Positions 29,396 to 39,478 of a stretch of 64,000 nt of DNA are shown here, piece by piece. Source of the DNA: Nitrobium sp046350935 (GTDB lineage: Bacteria; Nitrospirota; Thermodesulfovibrionia; Thermodesulfovibrionales; Dissulfurispiraceae); NCBI GenBank assembly GCA_046350935.1, contig JAXLZK010000020.1, positions 1 through 64,000 on the forward strand, in the 5' to 3' direction. The notes below the pieces were generated by a model. That model saw only the letters and a program-made list of their open reading frames with translations, was not told the DNA's origin and ran no database searches. Each line of letters begins with the position of its first letter. The first letter of the stretch is position 1. Position numbers and translations under genes: made by a program.

Positions 29396-32068
29396 CTAGA
29401 AGGCGTGCCCAAGGCTGAAATGGATCTCTCCCTTGCTCTCGCCCTGCTCCCTGTTCAGTTTATACCCGTAGTCGATCCGGAACGGGCCGACAGGAGTAGT
29501 ATACCGAATGCCGATCCCCGTCGTGTACCGCATGCCGGAAAGATCGAAATCCTCGATTTTTCTCCAGACGTTTCCCGCATCGAGAAAGGTCACGATTCCG
29601 AACCCCTTTCCTACATCACTCCTCAATTCGGCGCTTCCCATCAGAAAGGCGTTTCCGCCGGTGGGGGTGCCGTCGGCCCCCTTGGGCCCGAGGGTATCCT
29701 GCTCGTATCCCCGCACCGTTGTTCTGCCGCCGAGGAAGAATCTCTCCACGATGGGCAGCTCCCTCGTGGCGCCGAATCCCATTGCCGCCCCTCCTTTTGC
29801 AGAGAGGGCAAGGACGAACCTCTTCCCGAGGCCCTGATATTTATTGCCGTACAGCGTCAGCTTCAGGAAGTCCGTTTCGGAGAAGAGCAGAGAAGAGGCG
29901 ACCTTGAAGGAGAGGCCTGCCAGCACCCCTTTCCGGGGCTCAAAGGGATTGTCCCGGCTGTCGTAGATCAAACCCGGCCGGATACCGCTGATAATGAGGG
30001 TGCCGACATCCTCCCGGCTCAGGACCACGTCCGGCTGCACGTCGGTTGTATTGACTACGGAAAAATCATAGTAGAGCTCCGCCTTTACCTGGTCGCTCGT
30101 CTTTTTTTCCACCCCGGCAGTGGCGGTTTTCCTGACCAGGTGGTAGCGCGTCTCGTTCGTATCGATGTTCCTTTCCCTCCTGTTCTCGTACAGGAGCGCC
30201 GCCTTCAGAGTAAAATCCCTTACCAGGAACCACGGCTCGTTATAGGAAAGGATATAGCGCTGCTCAAGGGAGCTCAGCTCCGTCCTGAAAGAGGCCTGCC
30301 GGTTCATCCCCCAGAGGTTCCGGTAGCTGATGTCGAGGAAACCGCGGTACCTTTCATATTCCCCGTACCCGAACCCCACTTCAACCGCCCCGGCATTCGC
30401 CTCCCTGACCCGGTAGATGATATCGCGCAGGCCATCCGTCTTCTCTGCGGGGACGATCTCGACATCCGAGAAGAGTCCGAGACGGTAAAGCTCCTGCCTC
30501 TCCTTCAGGAGGAGGCCGTAGTCGAAGGGAGTGCCTTCGGAATGGAGGAACTCCCTGGAGATGATCTGCGTTTTTGTGTGCTCGTTTCCGATGATGACGG
30601 ACTTTCCGAAGCGGGAGATTTCCCCCTCCTCGAGGAGAATGGAGACCTGCGCATGCCCTTCGGAGATTTCCCTTTCGACCGACACGCGGGCGTCCAGGTA
30701 GCCCTGTCTGTTGTACAGCTCCAGTATCCTGCGCCGCGTGTCCGCTATATCGACCTCGTTATACGGCTGCCCCTCCTTTACCGTAACCGCTTTCGACAGG
30801 ACGTCGTCGGAAAGCGCTTTGTTCCCTGTTATGGTTATCGTCTGCACGAGCGCCTGTGCGCCCTCCTGAATCCTGAAGAGGATGTCGGCCTTGTTCTCGA
30901 ACAGGCGCACCTCAGGCTCCTTGATTTCCGCATTGATATACCCCAGGGCGTGGTAGAGCTCGAGAAGGGTGTCTGTGCAGGACTCCAGAAGATCGGGGTT
31001 GTAGAATTCACCGGCACGCAGGGGGAGGATGTCCCGCAGCTTTTCACGGGAAAGAGCAGCCCCCTCGAAGACGAGGGAGCCGATGCGGTACCGTTCTCCT
31101 TCAAAAAGAAAAAAGTCGATATGTGTGCCGGAAGCGGCAACGGTCTGCACCGGAGCGGCCTGCACGGAAGGGTACCCGTATTTATGGTAAAGGGTAATGA
31201 TCCTTTCCTTTGTTTCCTCGATCAGGTCCTCGTTGAGCTCATTCAGTTCGAAAAAGGGGACCTCTTTCATCAGCTCCTTCATAGAGAGAGCCGTATTTCC
31301 GACAAAGGAGACGGAGAGCTTTCTTCCCTGCAGGACCGTAATCGAGAGGAGCCCTTCCTGAAAGGAATAGGAGAGCGAGGCTTCGATATACCCCTGTTTC
31401 TTAAAGAATTGCGTCACCCTGGCCCGCAGGCTTTCCATTTTTGTCCGGTCGAAGACTTCTCCCTCCGAAAGCCGCAGGAAAGAATGCACCGCGTCAACGG
31501 GTCCCGCTACCTGTATTTTCCGGACGATGTCCGGCTCCCCTTCCCGGATGTCTACCACGACCTTTACGCGGTTTCCCTTTTCAGGGAGGAGGAGGTAGTC
31601 GGCCTGGGCACGGGGGAAGCCTCTTTTTTCCATCTCGCTCTTCAGGTTCCTGACGGCAGTGCGGAGTCGAAGAGTGCTCACCCTTTCCCCTGCGCGGATA
31701 TCCAGGTATTTCCTGATAAACCTCTTTGAAAAGTGATGAGCGCCCCGAATCCTGAGTGAGGCGATCGTCCTTTTCTCACGGACGGAAATCTTCACCACCG
31801 AGGGGTCGGCATCGGAGCGCTCGACGACGATATCGTCAAAAATCCCTGTCAGGAAGGCCCTCCGTATCCCGGCGCCCACCGCCGCCCTGTCGATGGGGGA
31901 GCCTTTTTTCAGGTTGAGCAGGTCCAGAAAGTCTCTTTCAGGCAGGGAGGCGAGGCCGTTCACTACGATGCGCGCTGCCGGCGTCTCGTCGGATGAGGAG
32001 CGGGCTGCTGCGGGAAGAGCCAGGAAAGGAAGGAAGAGAAAAGCCAGGAGGAAAAGGGGAAAAAGCAT
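29396..32068 (-). CDS. BamA/TamA family outer-membrane protein
   Basis: An Omp85-family assembly factor of the outer membrane, 890 residues. After a signal peptide (MLFPLFLLAFLFLPFLALPA) come several POTRA domains; their starts are visible as ASLRIRGAHHFS, LSVSFVGNTALSM, YRIGSLVFEGAALSR, VQTITITGNKALSDD and a late SRFGKSVIIGNEHTK. A 16-strand barrel follows, with the lid-lock motif VRGYEQDTLGPKG and a C-terminus ending in Phe (EIHFSLGHAF). Five or more POTRA domains fit BamA better than the three of TamA, but the gene sits 52 bases after a TamB-like gene, which suggests a translocation and assembly module. The ATG at 32068 follows GGGGGAG. Confidence 0.93.
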   Translation of the reverse strand: MLFPLFLLAFLFLPFLALPAAARSSSDETPAARIVVNGLASLPERDFLDLLNLKKGSPIDRAAVGAGIRRAFLTGIFDDIVVERSDADPSVVKISVREKRTIASLRIRGAHHFSKRFIRKYLDIRAGERVSTLRLRTAVRNLKSEMEKRGFPRAQADYLLLPEKGNRVKVVVDIREGEPDIVRKIQVAGPVDAVHSFLRLSEGEVFDRTKMESLRARVTQFFKKQGYIEASLSYSFQEGLLSITVLQGRKLSVSFVGNTALSMKELMKEVPFFELNELNEDLIEETKERIITLYHKYGYPSVQAAPVQTVAASGTHIDFFLFEGERYRIGSLVFEGAALSREKLRDILPLRAGEFYNPDLLESCTDTLLELYHALGYINAEIKEPEVRLFENKADILFRIQEGAQALVQTITITGNKALSDDVLSKAVTVKEGQPYNEVDIADTRRRILELYNRQGYLDARVSVEREISEGHAQVSILLEEGEISRFGKSVIIGNEHTKTQIISREFLHSEGTPFDYGLLLKERQELYRLGLFSDVEIVPAEKTDGLRDIIYRVREANAGAVEVGFGYGEYERYRGFLDISYRNLWGMNRQASFRTELSSLEQRYILSYNEPWFLVRDFTLKAALLYENRRERNIDTNETRYHLVRKTATAGVEKKTSDQVKAELYYDFSVVNTTDVQPDVVLSREDVGTLIISGIRPGLIYDSRDNPFEPRKGVLAGLSFKVASSLLFSETDFLKLTLYGNKYQGLGKRFVLALSAKGGAAMGFGATRELPIVERFFLGGRTTVRGYEQDTLGPKGADGTPTGGNAFLMGSAELRSDVGKGFGIVTFLDAGNVWRKIEDFDLSGMRYTTGIGIRYTTPVGPFRIDYGYKLNREQGESKGEIHFSLGHAF

Positions 32069-32120
32069 GCTCCCCCGCTCCCCCTCTCTTTTCTCTTCAA
32101 CCCGTATGCGGCATTCCGGC

Positions 32121-35100
32121 TTATTTGAACTCGAATCTGAACTTGATATCTCCACCGAGACCACCTTTTTCATCCCTGACACCCACAAGGGAGGTGCTTT
32201 TGGAAACAGAGTATTCCAGTTTCCAAATCTGCTCCTCACCGGACCCTACCGCCGTGCTGTACGTCACGTACAGCTTGTCGCCCAGCAGCCTTTTCGCCAG
32301 GGTAACGCGGGGGCTCACCGTTCCCGTTGTCTTGGATATGTAGGGATCGATCTGCACCCGGTCGAAGCCGGTGACGGTTTTCAGTCTGTCTTCGAGCACG
32401 TCCTGAAGCTTGCCGGTAAGGAAGGACGTCGCCTCACTCGCCCCGATGCCTCCCTCCAGCCCTTTGAGATTCTTCCCGATCTGCCCCACCGTGAGCAGGC
32501 TGAAGATATCTGTCTCGTCAAGAGGCGGGTCCGAAGAGAGGGAAAGGTTGAATTGCTCCACGTACCCCTCCAGCGCAAGACGGATATTATAGCTCCTCGC
32601 TTTTGTTTCCGCCACAATATCGAAATAGGGATGGATCTGATTGGTGCTCGAGAAATCCATCGTGGCCCTGAGGATCTTGAATTCGTTGTTTCTGAAAAAG
32701 ATGATCCCCTCCTTTGCCTCCACCTTGCCCAGCAGCACGGGCTGGCCGAGGGTACCCCTTACGAGGAGGTCCGCCTTCAGGGAGGTGCGCGCAACATTGT
32801 TGTCGAGTACGAGATTTGGCCCCGTCACCCGTACGTTCAGGCCCATCGAATCCAAACGGGACGGTTCCACCCGCGGCTTCTCCCCTTGGCGCAGGCGCAG
32901 AAGCCAGCTCTTCCACTCCGTTCTTTCTGAATAGCGGGCCTTCCTGACCGTGATATCGCCGAGCAGCACCGGCGATTCAGGGGTGCCGCGGCAATGGAGG
33001 TCGGCGTCGAAGTTCACCCAGAAGTCTTTTTTCAGCACGGTGGTGATTCCCTTGAGCTGCGCCTGCAGAAAAAACCTCTTGATCGAAAAGCGCTGGAGAT
33101 AGGCGGTTCCCGAGACGGAGACGTCGCCGCCGGAAAGCTTTCCCGACGCCCGCTCCAGCACGATCCTGTCTTCATCCACGTAAATATACGCGGAGACCGA
33201 GGAGAGGCGGTAGAGCAGGCCTTTCAGTCCGAGGGTCCCGTTCGTGATGTCCATACCCCCGTTTATCTGCGGGGTGTCCCACTCTCCGGTTATCGAAAAA
33301 ATAAAGGAGGCGCTGCCCTTGATGGTTTCTATGTTTCGTGAAAAAGCCTTCAGGGGCGCAAGAGCGGATGCCCCCTCAATGAAGAGATCGTACCCCCTGC
33401 CGATAGTGGCGGTTCCTCCCATGCTGAATTCTGCGGCGTCGCCCCGCATCGAAAGCTTGTCGAGAAAGACCTTCCGGTCCTCCAGACGTGCAATGATAGC
33501 GGAACTGTTGGTAAAACCGGTCCCGTACGCATAAAGGTGGGTCTTGTCTATGGTCAGGGCAGCGTCTATATGTTCACTGTCACCCTTGGCCAGGACGGTC
33601 CCCTTCATCGTAAAGAGCAGGTCGTCGGGCACCTCCTTGAAAAAGTGGGCGAGGAGGAAGTCGTACCGGGCCGGCAGAATATCGACGCGCAATGACCACG
33701 GGACTTTTCCCGTGAGGACCGCTTTCCCTTTCATGTCCAGCTTGTTGTCGAGGAAAGAGGCGGAAGCGGTCGCCTCCTTCCCGTGCAAGGCCGCCTCCAC
33801 TGTTCCCCTTCCCAGGGAATGCCCCTGGTACATATCCCCGTAGAGATCCCCTTTTGCACGGAGAGAGGGGTCGGTGAGGCTCCCCTCCCCTCTCAGCTCC
33901 AGGTTGGTGAAGGAGAGGGTGTCCATGAGGCTGGCCGCAGGGGTCCCCTGTTTGTGTGAAGCGATCTTTTCCCCGAGGGCTGCGGGGAGCAGGTCCCGGA
34001 CGGCGATCTTTTTTCCCTCCGCAACAAGGGTGAATGTGCTGTCGAGAGAGAGGGTGCCCCGCGCAGTGAGCGAGGATTCGCCTTTTCGGGCCCGGACAGA
34101 GGAAAAGAAAAAAAGTTTCTTCTCATACGAAACCGCGCCCTCCAGGGAATCAAGAGGGTATCCTCCGTAAAAAGTCAGGGAGCGGCCCTCGAAATCGCCC
34201 GAGGCCCGTATGTCCGCCGGGGCGCCGTAGAGTTTGAAAGAGGTCCGGACCTCGCCGCGGAGAGGAGGGGCGTCGTGGAAGACGTCGGCGAATTTTTTAA
34301 TGTCGAGCCCTTTTCCGTAGACGACGAGGTCGAGATCGGGAGAACGCATATCGAACAGCGTCCGTGCCTTTCGGAAGAAGACATTTCCGGAGGCCCCGAT
34401 CTCCTCCTTTCCGGAACGGGCGGAGAGAGCGCGGACCAAAAGGAGGTCTTTCCGATACACGAAGTGGGCATCCACGGAATCGAAGGGGAAAGCGCCGTTC
34501 TTCAGGACCTGGGGAATGCCGAGGCCGCCGGTGGAAAAGGACGCTGCGCGGAGAGAAAGTCTCACCTCCAGTTCCGGGTCTGCGAGGGCGCCGGTGACCG
34601 AGCATGCGATGTCGCCCGGTCCCGACACTGCGGTAAAGTAAGGGGAGGAGAATTCCCGCACCTCCTCAGTCCTCCCTTTCCCGACGAAAGAAAGAGTGCT
34701 GCGCCCCAGATCGACATCCCCCTCCGCAGTGATGCGGGAGGCTGCAGACGCGATGGAAAGCCCTCCCAGATGGATGAGGTGCTCCCTGAGGGAGAAGGCT
34801 CCCTCGACAGTCTCCACTCTGTCGAGAATATCGGTCTTCTTTCCGGCGTCCCGGCCCCTATTTTGGCCCCTGTCGTGGCCGCTGCTCAGGTAAGAAAAAC
34901 GTCCGGCAGGAGCGAAGGACGCGCCTGAAGAGAAAAGCTCGCCGCTTACCTTTCCGGCAGGAATGCGAGGGTCCCATTTGATCAGGGTGAAAATGCCCTT
35001 GCTGTCCACGTCCTTTGCTTTGACGTCCACCGTATAATAATTTACGACGGGGAGGCGGATCATCGCCTCAACGAGAGCGGAACCGTTATAGAGGCGGGCA

Positions 35101-36173
35101 TTCCCCTGTGTAAAACGCATGGCTCCGTCCTTATAGGCGATCTTGCAGCGGAGCCTGTCCAGCTCCACCCCGAAAAGGGCTCCTTTTTCGAGCTCGGCAT
35201 CGCCGGAGCCGTCAAGATCGTTGAGGTACCCGCGCAGCGTCCCTCTCACGGTAAGATATCCCTTCAGGGGTTCTTTCACCCGGAGCAGTTCCATAAGGGT
35301 CTCGAGATACAGATCTCCTTTCACCGTCAGATCGAGGAATACCCTGCCGAACCCCTTTTTCTGTCCGTCGATCCTCAGGGAACCCTTGGCGGATACCTCG
35401 CCGTCGCCGCTGTTTTTCAAGCCGAAGACCTTTTTCAGCGATGCGACAAGAAGGCGGGCGTCCGTTCTGAACGAGCCGCTCTTCCTTCCAGGATCTCCCT
35501 CCCCTTCTGCGCTTAGTTCCGATCGATTCGAGCGGATTTTCAGTTTTTTCAGCTCCAGCTTTCCGTGCCTGACAAGGAAGAAGGCGTCGAGTCCGCCGCT
35601 CGCCCCGGTCAGGCCCTTCTTGTCCACCTCGAAATGCTCCACGGAGACCCTGACCCGCGGGGAGGCCGAAGCGATGATTTCCGCATGAAGACCCCGGGCC
35701 GCAAGCGCGGCGTCGCCCTCGCTGAGCAGGAGTCCGCCTTTGTCCACCTCCACGGATTTCACAGCCACCGTAAAGGGCATCTTCGCATCTTCAGCAAGGC
35801 GCTTCCTGATAGTCCCGACGAGCTCCTCCAGCCGCTCTCTGTTCGTCGAGATTTCAGGCCCCTTGATGAGGAGCCTCCTGATCTCTATCTCTTTGCGGAG
35901 CAAGCCCCCAATGCCTATGTATCCTTTTATGCGCTGCACGTCGAGGAATTTCTCCCCGTTTTCCTCGAAGGCTTTCACCCCCTTCAACTCGACAAAAAGA
36001 GGGAACAGATTTATGTATATCTTTTGTGCGATAAACCTCTTCCCGGTAGCCTGCTCCAGTTCGGGAAGGATCATTTTTTTGAGGGTGTTGGAAATATTGG
36101 GGCCCCGGGACAGATACAGGAGAAGTCCCAGAGAGAGAACCGCTATGATGGTGCAGACGACTCTTTTCCTCAT
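32121..36173 (-). CDS. TamB-like translocation/assembly or AsmA-like lipid-transport protein (DUF490)
   Basis: A 1350-residue envelope-spanning protein. One N-terminal membrane anchor (VVCTIIAVLSLGLLLYLSRG) is followed by an AsmA-like start (LEQATGKRFIAQKIYINLFP), a very long beta-rich body without cysteines or catalytic motifs, and a C-terminal TamB/DUF490 domain (FSLLTVGQIGKNLKGLEG, SFLTGKLQDVLED, DKLYVTYSTAVGSG, ending FRFEFK). Proteins of this family form a hydrophobic groove from the inner to the outer membrane and move phospholipids or help barrel insertion. The gene pairs with the BamA/TamA gene downstream. Confidence 0.9.
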   Translation of the reverse strand: MRKRVVCTIIAVLSLGLLLYLSRGPNISNTLKKMILPELEQATGKRFIAQKIYINLFPLFVELKGVKAFEENGEKFLDVQRIKGYIGIGGLLRKEIEIRRLLIKGPEISTNRERLEELVGTIRKRLAEDAKMPFTVAVKSVEVDKGGLLLSEGDAALAARGLHAEIIASASPRVRVSVEHFEVDKKGLTGASGGLDAFFLVRHGKLELKKLKIRSNRSELSAEGEGDPGRKSGSFRTDARLLVASLKKVFGLKNSGDGEVSAKGSLRIDGQKKGFGRVFLDLTVKGDLYLETLMELLRVKEPLKGYLTVRGTLRGYLNDLDGSGDAELEKGALFGVELDRLRCKIAYKDGAMRFTQGNARLYNGSALVEAMIRLPVVNYYTVDVKAKDVDSKGIFTLIKWDPRIPAGKVSGELFSSGASFAPAGRFSYLSSGHDRGQNRGRDAGKKTDILDRVETVEGAFSLREHLIHLGGLSIASAASRITAEGDVDLGRSTLSFVGKGRTEEVREFSSPYFTAVSGPGDIACSVTGALADPELEVRLSLRAASFSTGGLGIPQVLKNGAFPFDSVDAHFVYRKDLLLVRALSARSGKEEIGASGNVFFRKARTLFDMRSPDLDLVVYGKGLDIKKFADVFHDAPPLRGEVRTSFKLYGAPADIRASGDFEGRSLTFYGGYPLDSLEGAVSYEKKLFFFSSVRARKGESSLTARGTLSLDSTFTLVAEGKKIAVRDLLPAALGEKIASHKQGTPAASLMDTLSFTNLELRGEGSLTDPSLRAKGDLYGDMYQGHSLGRGTVEAALHGKEATASASFLDNKLDMKGKAVLTGKVPWSLRVDILPARYDFLLAHFFKEVPDDLLFTMKGTVLAKGDSEHIDAALTIDKTHLYAYGTGFTNSSAIIARLEDRKVFLDKLSMRGDAAEFSMGGTATIGRGYDLFIEGASALAPLKAFSRNIETIKGSASFIFSITGEWDTPQINGGMDITNGTLGLKGLLYRLSSVSAYIYVDEDRIVLERASGKLSGGDVSVSGTAYLQRFSIKRFFLQAQLKGITTVLKKDFWVNFDADLHCRGTPESPVLLGDITVRKARYSERTEWKSWLLRLRQGEKPRVEPSRLDSMGLNVRVTGPNLVLDNNVARTSLKADLLVRGTLGQPVLLGKVEAKEGIIFFRNNEFKILRATMDFSSTNQIHPYFDIVAETKARSYNIRLALEGYVEQFNLSLSSDPPLDETDIFSLLTVGQIGKNLKGLEGGIGASEATSFLTGKLQDVLEDRLKTVTGFDRVQIDPYISKTTGTVSPRVTLAKRLLGDKLYVTYSTAVGSGEEQIWKLEYSVSKSTSLVGVRDEKGGLGGDIKFRFEFK

Positions 36174-36216
36174 TCAGTAGTTTGCAAAAAAGACGGAAAG
36201 TGCTTGACAATGCTTC

Positions 36217-38718
36217 TCACTCGCTGACGATCTCCGCCTCTCTTAATGACGCCAGGATGTCCAGACTTGTCTTTGTTCCGAGTTTTTTTCCGTCATGCTG
36301 CACATAAAAAACATCCTGCGCTATGCCGTCCTCCGTAGTGATGATCGCCGAGACAATATCCGTCGTATGCCCGTACAGGCATGTCGCTATATCATATAAC
36401 AAACCGAGTCTGTCTGGTAAGAGAAGCTCGATGATCGTGGAATCGCCGGATGTCTCGTTGTCGATCTCTATGAAGCGCCTGAATCGTCTGTCAGGGACGG
36501 CGCGGCTCCTCCTTCCCTGAAAAGGAGGCGCGTCCGTACCGGAAAGGATCGCCTCTGTCAGGTCCCCTTTCAGCTGCTCTTCCATCCCCTGCCACCACAC
36601 CTCTCTCCAGTTTGAGAGAATGATCTTGTCCACCACTATTCCCTTGTCGCCGGTATACAGCCGCGCCCTGCGGATATCGAGGCCGCTCCGGCTCACTACT
36701 CCGACAATCCGGGAAAACAGGCCCGGCTTGTTCGCGGCGGCGATAGTGAGCTCCGCCGCGTTGTCGTGGCTCTCCAGGAGAGAGAGGGCCACCCCCTCCT
36801 TTTCTGCCCGTTCTGCAAGGAGGCAATCGGCGTGGAGGGTTTCGTCGGTTGAGGAGATACGGTACCTTTCCGGCATCGTCTCGACAAATTCTCTCAGCTT
36901 CCTGTCGGCAGTGCTGAAATACCGTCTCCTGTTTCCCTGCAGGTGCTCCTTCGTCTTCAGGTAGACATCGTGGAACAGAAACGCCTTCCATTCCGTCCAG
37001 AAATGGGGGTTTACGGCGGACATATCCGCATAGGTCATGAGGTATAAGGCATTGAGGTTCTCTTCGTGTTCCACCCTTTCGGCCAGCTGCGCGATCGTCT
37101 CAGGGTCGTCCGCGTCCCTGGTCATGACCAGCTTCGAGAGAAAGATATGATTTTTTACTAGGAAACCGATTCTGTTCCTGTCTTCGCTCTCTACCCCGAA
37201 CCGCTCCATGATGCCTTTGAGCATCATGTATCCCGCCTCCTCGTGCTTCCGGGAGACCCCCTTTCCTATGTCGTGCAGGAGAACGGACAGGAAAAGGATG
37301 TCCTGTTCCACCCTTTTCATGATGTCGGAGAGATAGCGGAGCTTCTCCTCCCGCGTCTGCTTCAGCAGTTCGAGATTGCGCAGGGCGATGAGGGTATGCT
37401 CGTCCACGGTGTACCGATGGTAGGGTTCGGACACAACGAGGTGGCGGACCCTGCCGAATTCGGGAAGAAACCTGTCAAGGACGCCGGTATCCTGCATCTC
37501 CCTAAGCGTCTCATAGACCCTCTCGCTCCTGAGAATTTCGAAAAAATATGCGACCGATTTCCGCGAGGAGCGCGTTTTTTTATTGATAAAAAGAAACCGG
37601 CTCCTGATCTTCTCCCTCATCAGGTCGCTGAACCGCTTCCCGGTTCGCGCAAAGAGGGAGAACGCCTCGAAAATCCTGTCGGGATTCCTGAAGAGCCCTT
37701 TGTCCAGCGCAATAATCTCGTTGTTCGCAAGAAAGAAATCGGGGCTGATTTTCTTCAGGGAGAGAGGGAAGTGCGTTCTCACTCCCAAAGAACGGCGTCC
37801 GCTTATCTTCATGACTTTTTCGAGGGAGTCGATGATAAAACGCGCATTGCGATAAAAAAGCCTCATCATGATCTCTTCGGCAAGAAACCTCTTCGTGTTC
37901 TTGAAGCCCGCCCTTCCCGCGACCTGCTTCTGGAACTCGAAGGAGAGGATATCGTTTCTTCTTCGCGAAGCGGTGTGCAGGCATAAGCGGAGGCGCAGAA
38001 GGAAGTCCAAGGCTTTACTGAAGCGGCGGTATTCGGGAGGGGCGAGGACCCGGTCCAGGCCCCCCTCGCCGCCGACATGCAGCACCACACGGGCAAGCCA
38101 GGAAAGGGAGTGGATATCCCGCAATCCTCCTCTCCCCTCTTTTATGTTGGGCTCCAGCAGGTAGACCGAGTCGCCGTACGTTTTATGCCTTGTATCGATC
38201 TCCCTCAGCAGGGCGCCCACAAACTCGCGTCTTCTCTTATAAAGGATTCCGGGGTATATGTCGCGTTTATACTCGTCAAAGACTTCCCTGTCCCCGGCAA
38301 GGTAACGGGATTCTATGAGGGACGTCCGCGTCTGCAGATCGCTCATTGCGTCGTCGATGCTTTCTTTCAACGTTCTGAAACAATGGCTTATATTTAAACC
38401 CCTATCCCAGAAACGATAGAGGGCGGACTCTGCGGATCCGGTAATTTCCCTGCTCCTCTCCCTCCCGAGGAGCATGATATCGATATCCGAATAGGGAGCG
38501 ATTTCGCCCCTTCCGTACCCTCCCACTGCCACCAGGGCAAGCCCCTTCGGGCATGGGATTTCCCCGCCGGAAAGGGGGAGAGGGCCGGAGGAAAAGTCTT
38601 CCTGAAGAAGAGCGTCGAGGAGCCGGGTGAGCTGACGGGTGATCGTGCTCCCGTCACAACCGGATTCGATGAGCTTTTCCGTTTCTTCACACAAAAGCTC
38701 ATTGATATTCTTTCTCAT
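36217..38718 (-). CDS. glnD: [Protein-PII] uridylyltransferase / uridylyl-removing enzyme
   Basis: GlnD senses glutamine and adds or removes UMP on PII proteins. The 833-residue product has all domains in order: a nucleotidyltransferase domain with ALVAVGGYGRGEIAPYSDID, a helical linker, an HD hydrolase domain with LSVLLHDIGKGVSRKHEEAG and FLVKNHIFLSK, and two C-terminal ACT domains (AANKPGLFSRIVGVVSRSGL and LLPDRLGLLYDIATCLY). The ATG at 38718 has GCGAGG upstream and gives a normal N-terminus; the frame is open further upstream but lacks family similarity. No glnB or glnK lies in this window. It is first in a minus-strand group with tamB. Confidence 0.95.
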   Translation of the reverse strand: MRKNINELLCEETEKLIESGCDGSTITRQLTRLLDALLQEDFSSGPLPLSGGEIPCPKGLALVAVGGYGRGEIAPYSDIDIMLLGRERSREITGSAESALYRFWDRGLNISHCFRTLKESIDDAMSDLQTRTSLIESRYLAGDREVFDEYKRDIYPGILYKRRREFVGALLREIDTRHKTYGDSVYLLEPNIKEGRGGLRDIHSLSWLARVVLHVGGEGGLDRVLAPPEYRRFSKALDFLLRLRLCLHTASRRRNDILSFEFQKQVAGRAGFKNTKRFLAEEIMMRLFYRNARFIIDSLEKVMKISGRRSLGVRTHFPLSLKKISPDFFLANNEIIALDKGLFRNPDRIFEAFSLFARTGKRFSDLMREKIRSRFLFINKKTRSSRKSVAYFFEILRSERVYETLREMQDTGVLDRFLPEFGRVRHLVVSEPYHRYTVDEHTLIALRNLELLKQTREEKLRYLSDIMKRVEQDILFLSVLLHDIGKGVSRKHEEAGYMMLKGIMERFGVESEDRNRIGFLVKNHIFLSKLVMTRDADDPETIAQLAERVEHEENLNALYLMTYADMSAVNPHFWTEWKAFLFHDVYLKTKEHLQGNRRRYFSTADRKLREFVETMPERYRISSTDETLHADCLLAERAEKEGVALSLLESHDNAAELTIAAANKPGLFSRIVGVVSRSGLDIRRARLYTGDKGIVVDKIILSNWREVWWQGMEEQLKGDLTEAILSGTDAPPFQGRRSRAVPDRRFRRFIEIDNETSGDSTIIELLLPDRLGLLYDIATCLYGHTTDIVSAIITTEDGIAQDVFYVQHDGKKLGTKTSLDILASLREAEIVSE

Positions 38719-39010
38719 TGAAACCTCGCCCGAAAGCCACGCCAAAATTTTACCATAGACCACACGATTATGAAAAAAAGCAGAGAGCGCCGAGCGCATG
38801 CAGGGAGGTCCCGTCCTGGGAGTTTCTCCTCGCCGGCGCACCCCCGCTTTTCCCTGCCCCATTGCGTTAAACCCGTTGATTTTTTAGTAATAATTAGTTG
38901 AACATGCGGGGAGGCGTAGTGCGGAAACGGTTTGCTCAACGCTTTTTTCCTGTGGTAATATAATGAATTCGCGTGCTACTATATGAAATTTGTTGGAAGG
39001 ACGGCAAACC
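38719..39010. other. Divergent intergenic region, glnD / formate dehydrogenase operon
   Basis: This 292-base spacer between divergent genes holds a perfect TATAAT at 38959-38964 on the plus strand, 46 bases before the first formate dehydrogenase gene, but no convincing -35 at 16-18 bases. That suggests an activator-dependent promoter. A GGAAGG ribosome site is at 38995-39000. I see no other gene or clear structure. Confidence 0.5.
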
Positions 39011-39478
39011 ATGGAAGAGAAACTGCAAAAACTGATCGAACAATTCAGAGAGCATGAGGGAAATGTCATTTCCCTTTTGCAGCAAACCCAGGATGCCTTC
39101 GGGTACATTCCCGAAGAGGCGGTGCACCGTTTCGCTGAAGAGTTGGATATCCCGGCAAGCAAATTTTTCGGTGTCGCCACGTTTTACGCCCAGTTTTACC
39201 TCAAGCCGCGGGGCAAGAACATCATCACTGCTTGCTGCGGAACTGCCTGCCACGTGAAGGGGTCCGAGCGCATCATCAACAATGTGAAGAGGGAGCTGCG
39301 CCTCGGCGAGGGACAGGCGACCACGGAGGACGGGAAGTTTACCCTTGAGCAGGTGGCCTGTGTGGGCGCCTGCAGCATCGCCCCCGTAGTGATTATCAAC
39401 AAAAAGGTCTTCGGAAAGATGACTACCGATAAAGTGGCCAGGGAAATCAGGGCGCTCAGCGAGGCACGTGATGAATAA
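39011..39478 (+). CDS. NuoE-like [2Fe-2S] subunit of NAD-dependent formate dehydrogenase
   Basis: A 155-residue thioredoxin-like [2Fe-2S] protein of the NuoE/HoxE/HndA family. The four cluster cysteines are in ACCGTACHVKGSE (two, spaced C-x4-C) and in VACVGACSIAPV (two, C-x3-C). The helical start (LLQQTQDAFGYIPEEAV) and GVATFYAQFYLKPRGKN are typical. It begins a three-gene operon with a NuoF-like flavoprotein and the selenocysteine formate dehydrogenase. Together they form a soluble, NAD(H)-linked enzyme, possibly also using ferredoxin. The next gene starts inside its last codons. Confidence 0.92.
   Translation: MEEKLQKLIEQFREHEGNVISLLQQTQDAFGYIPEEAVHRFAEELDIPASKFFGVATFYAQFYLKPRGKNIITACCGTACHVKGSERIINNVKRELRLGEGQATTEDGKFTLEQVACVGACSIAPVVIINKKVFGKMTTDKVAREIRALSEARDE

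Noticed and set aside
29405..31729. Very long open frame antisense to the BamA/TamA gene
   Set aside because: It is a mirror frame of a GC-rich coding region; the minus-strand protein has clear family motifs and this one has none.
38923..38935. GG and TTGC before the formate dehydrogenase operon, resembling a sigma54 promoter
   Set aside because: The spacing between GG and GC is 9 bases, not the required 10.
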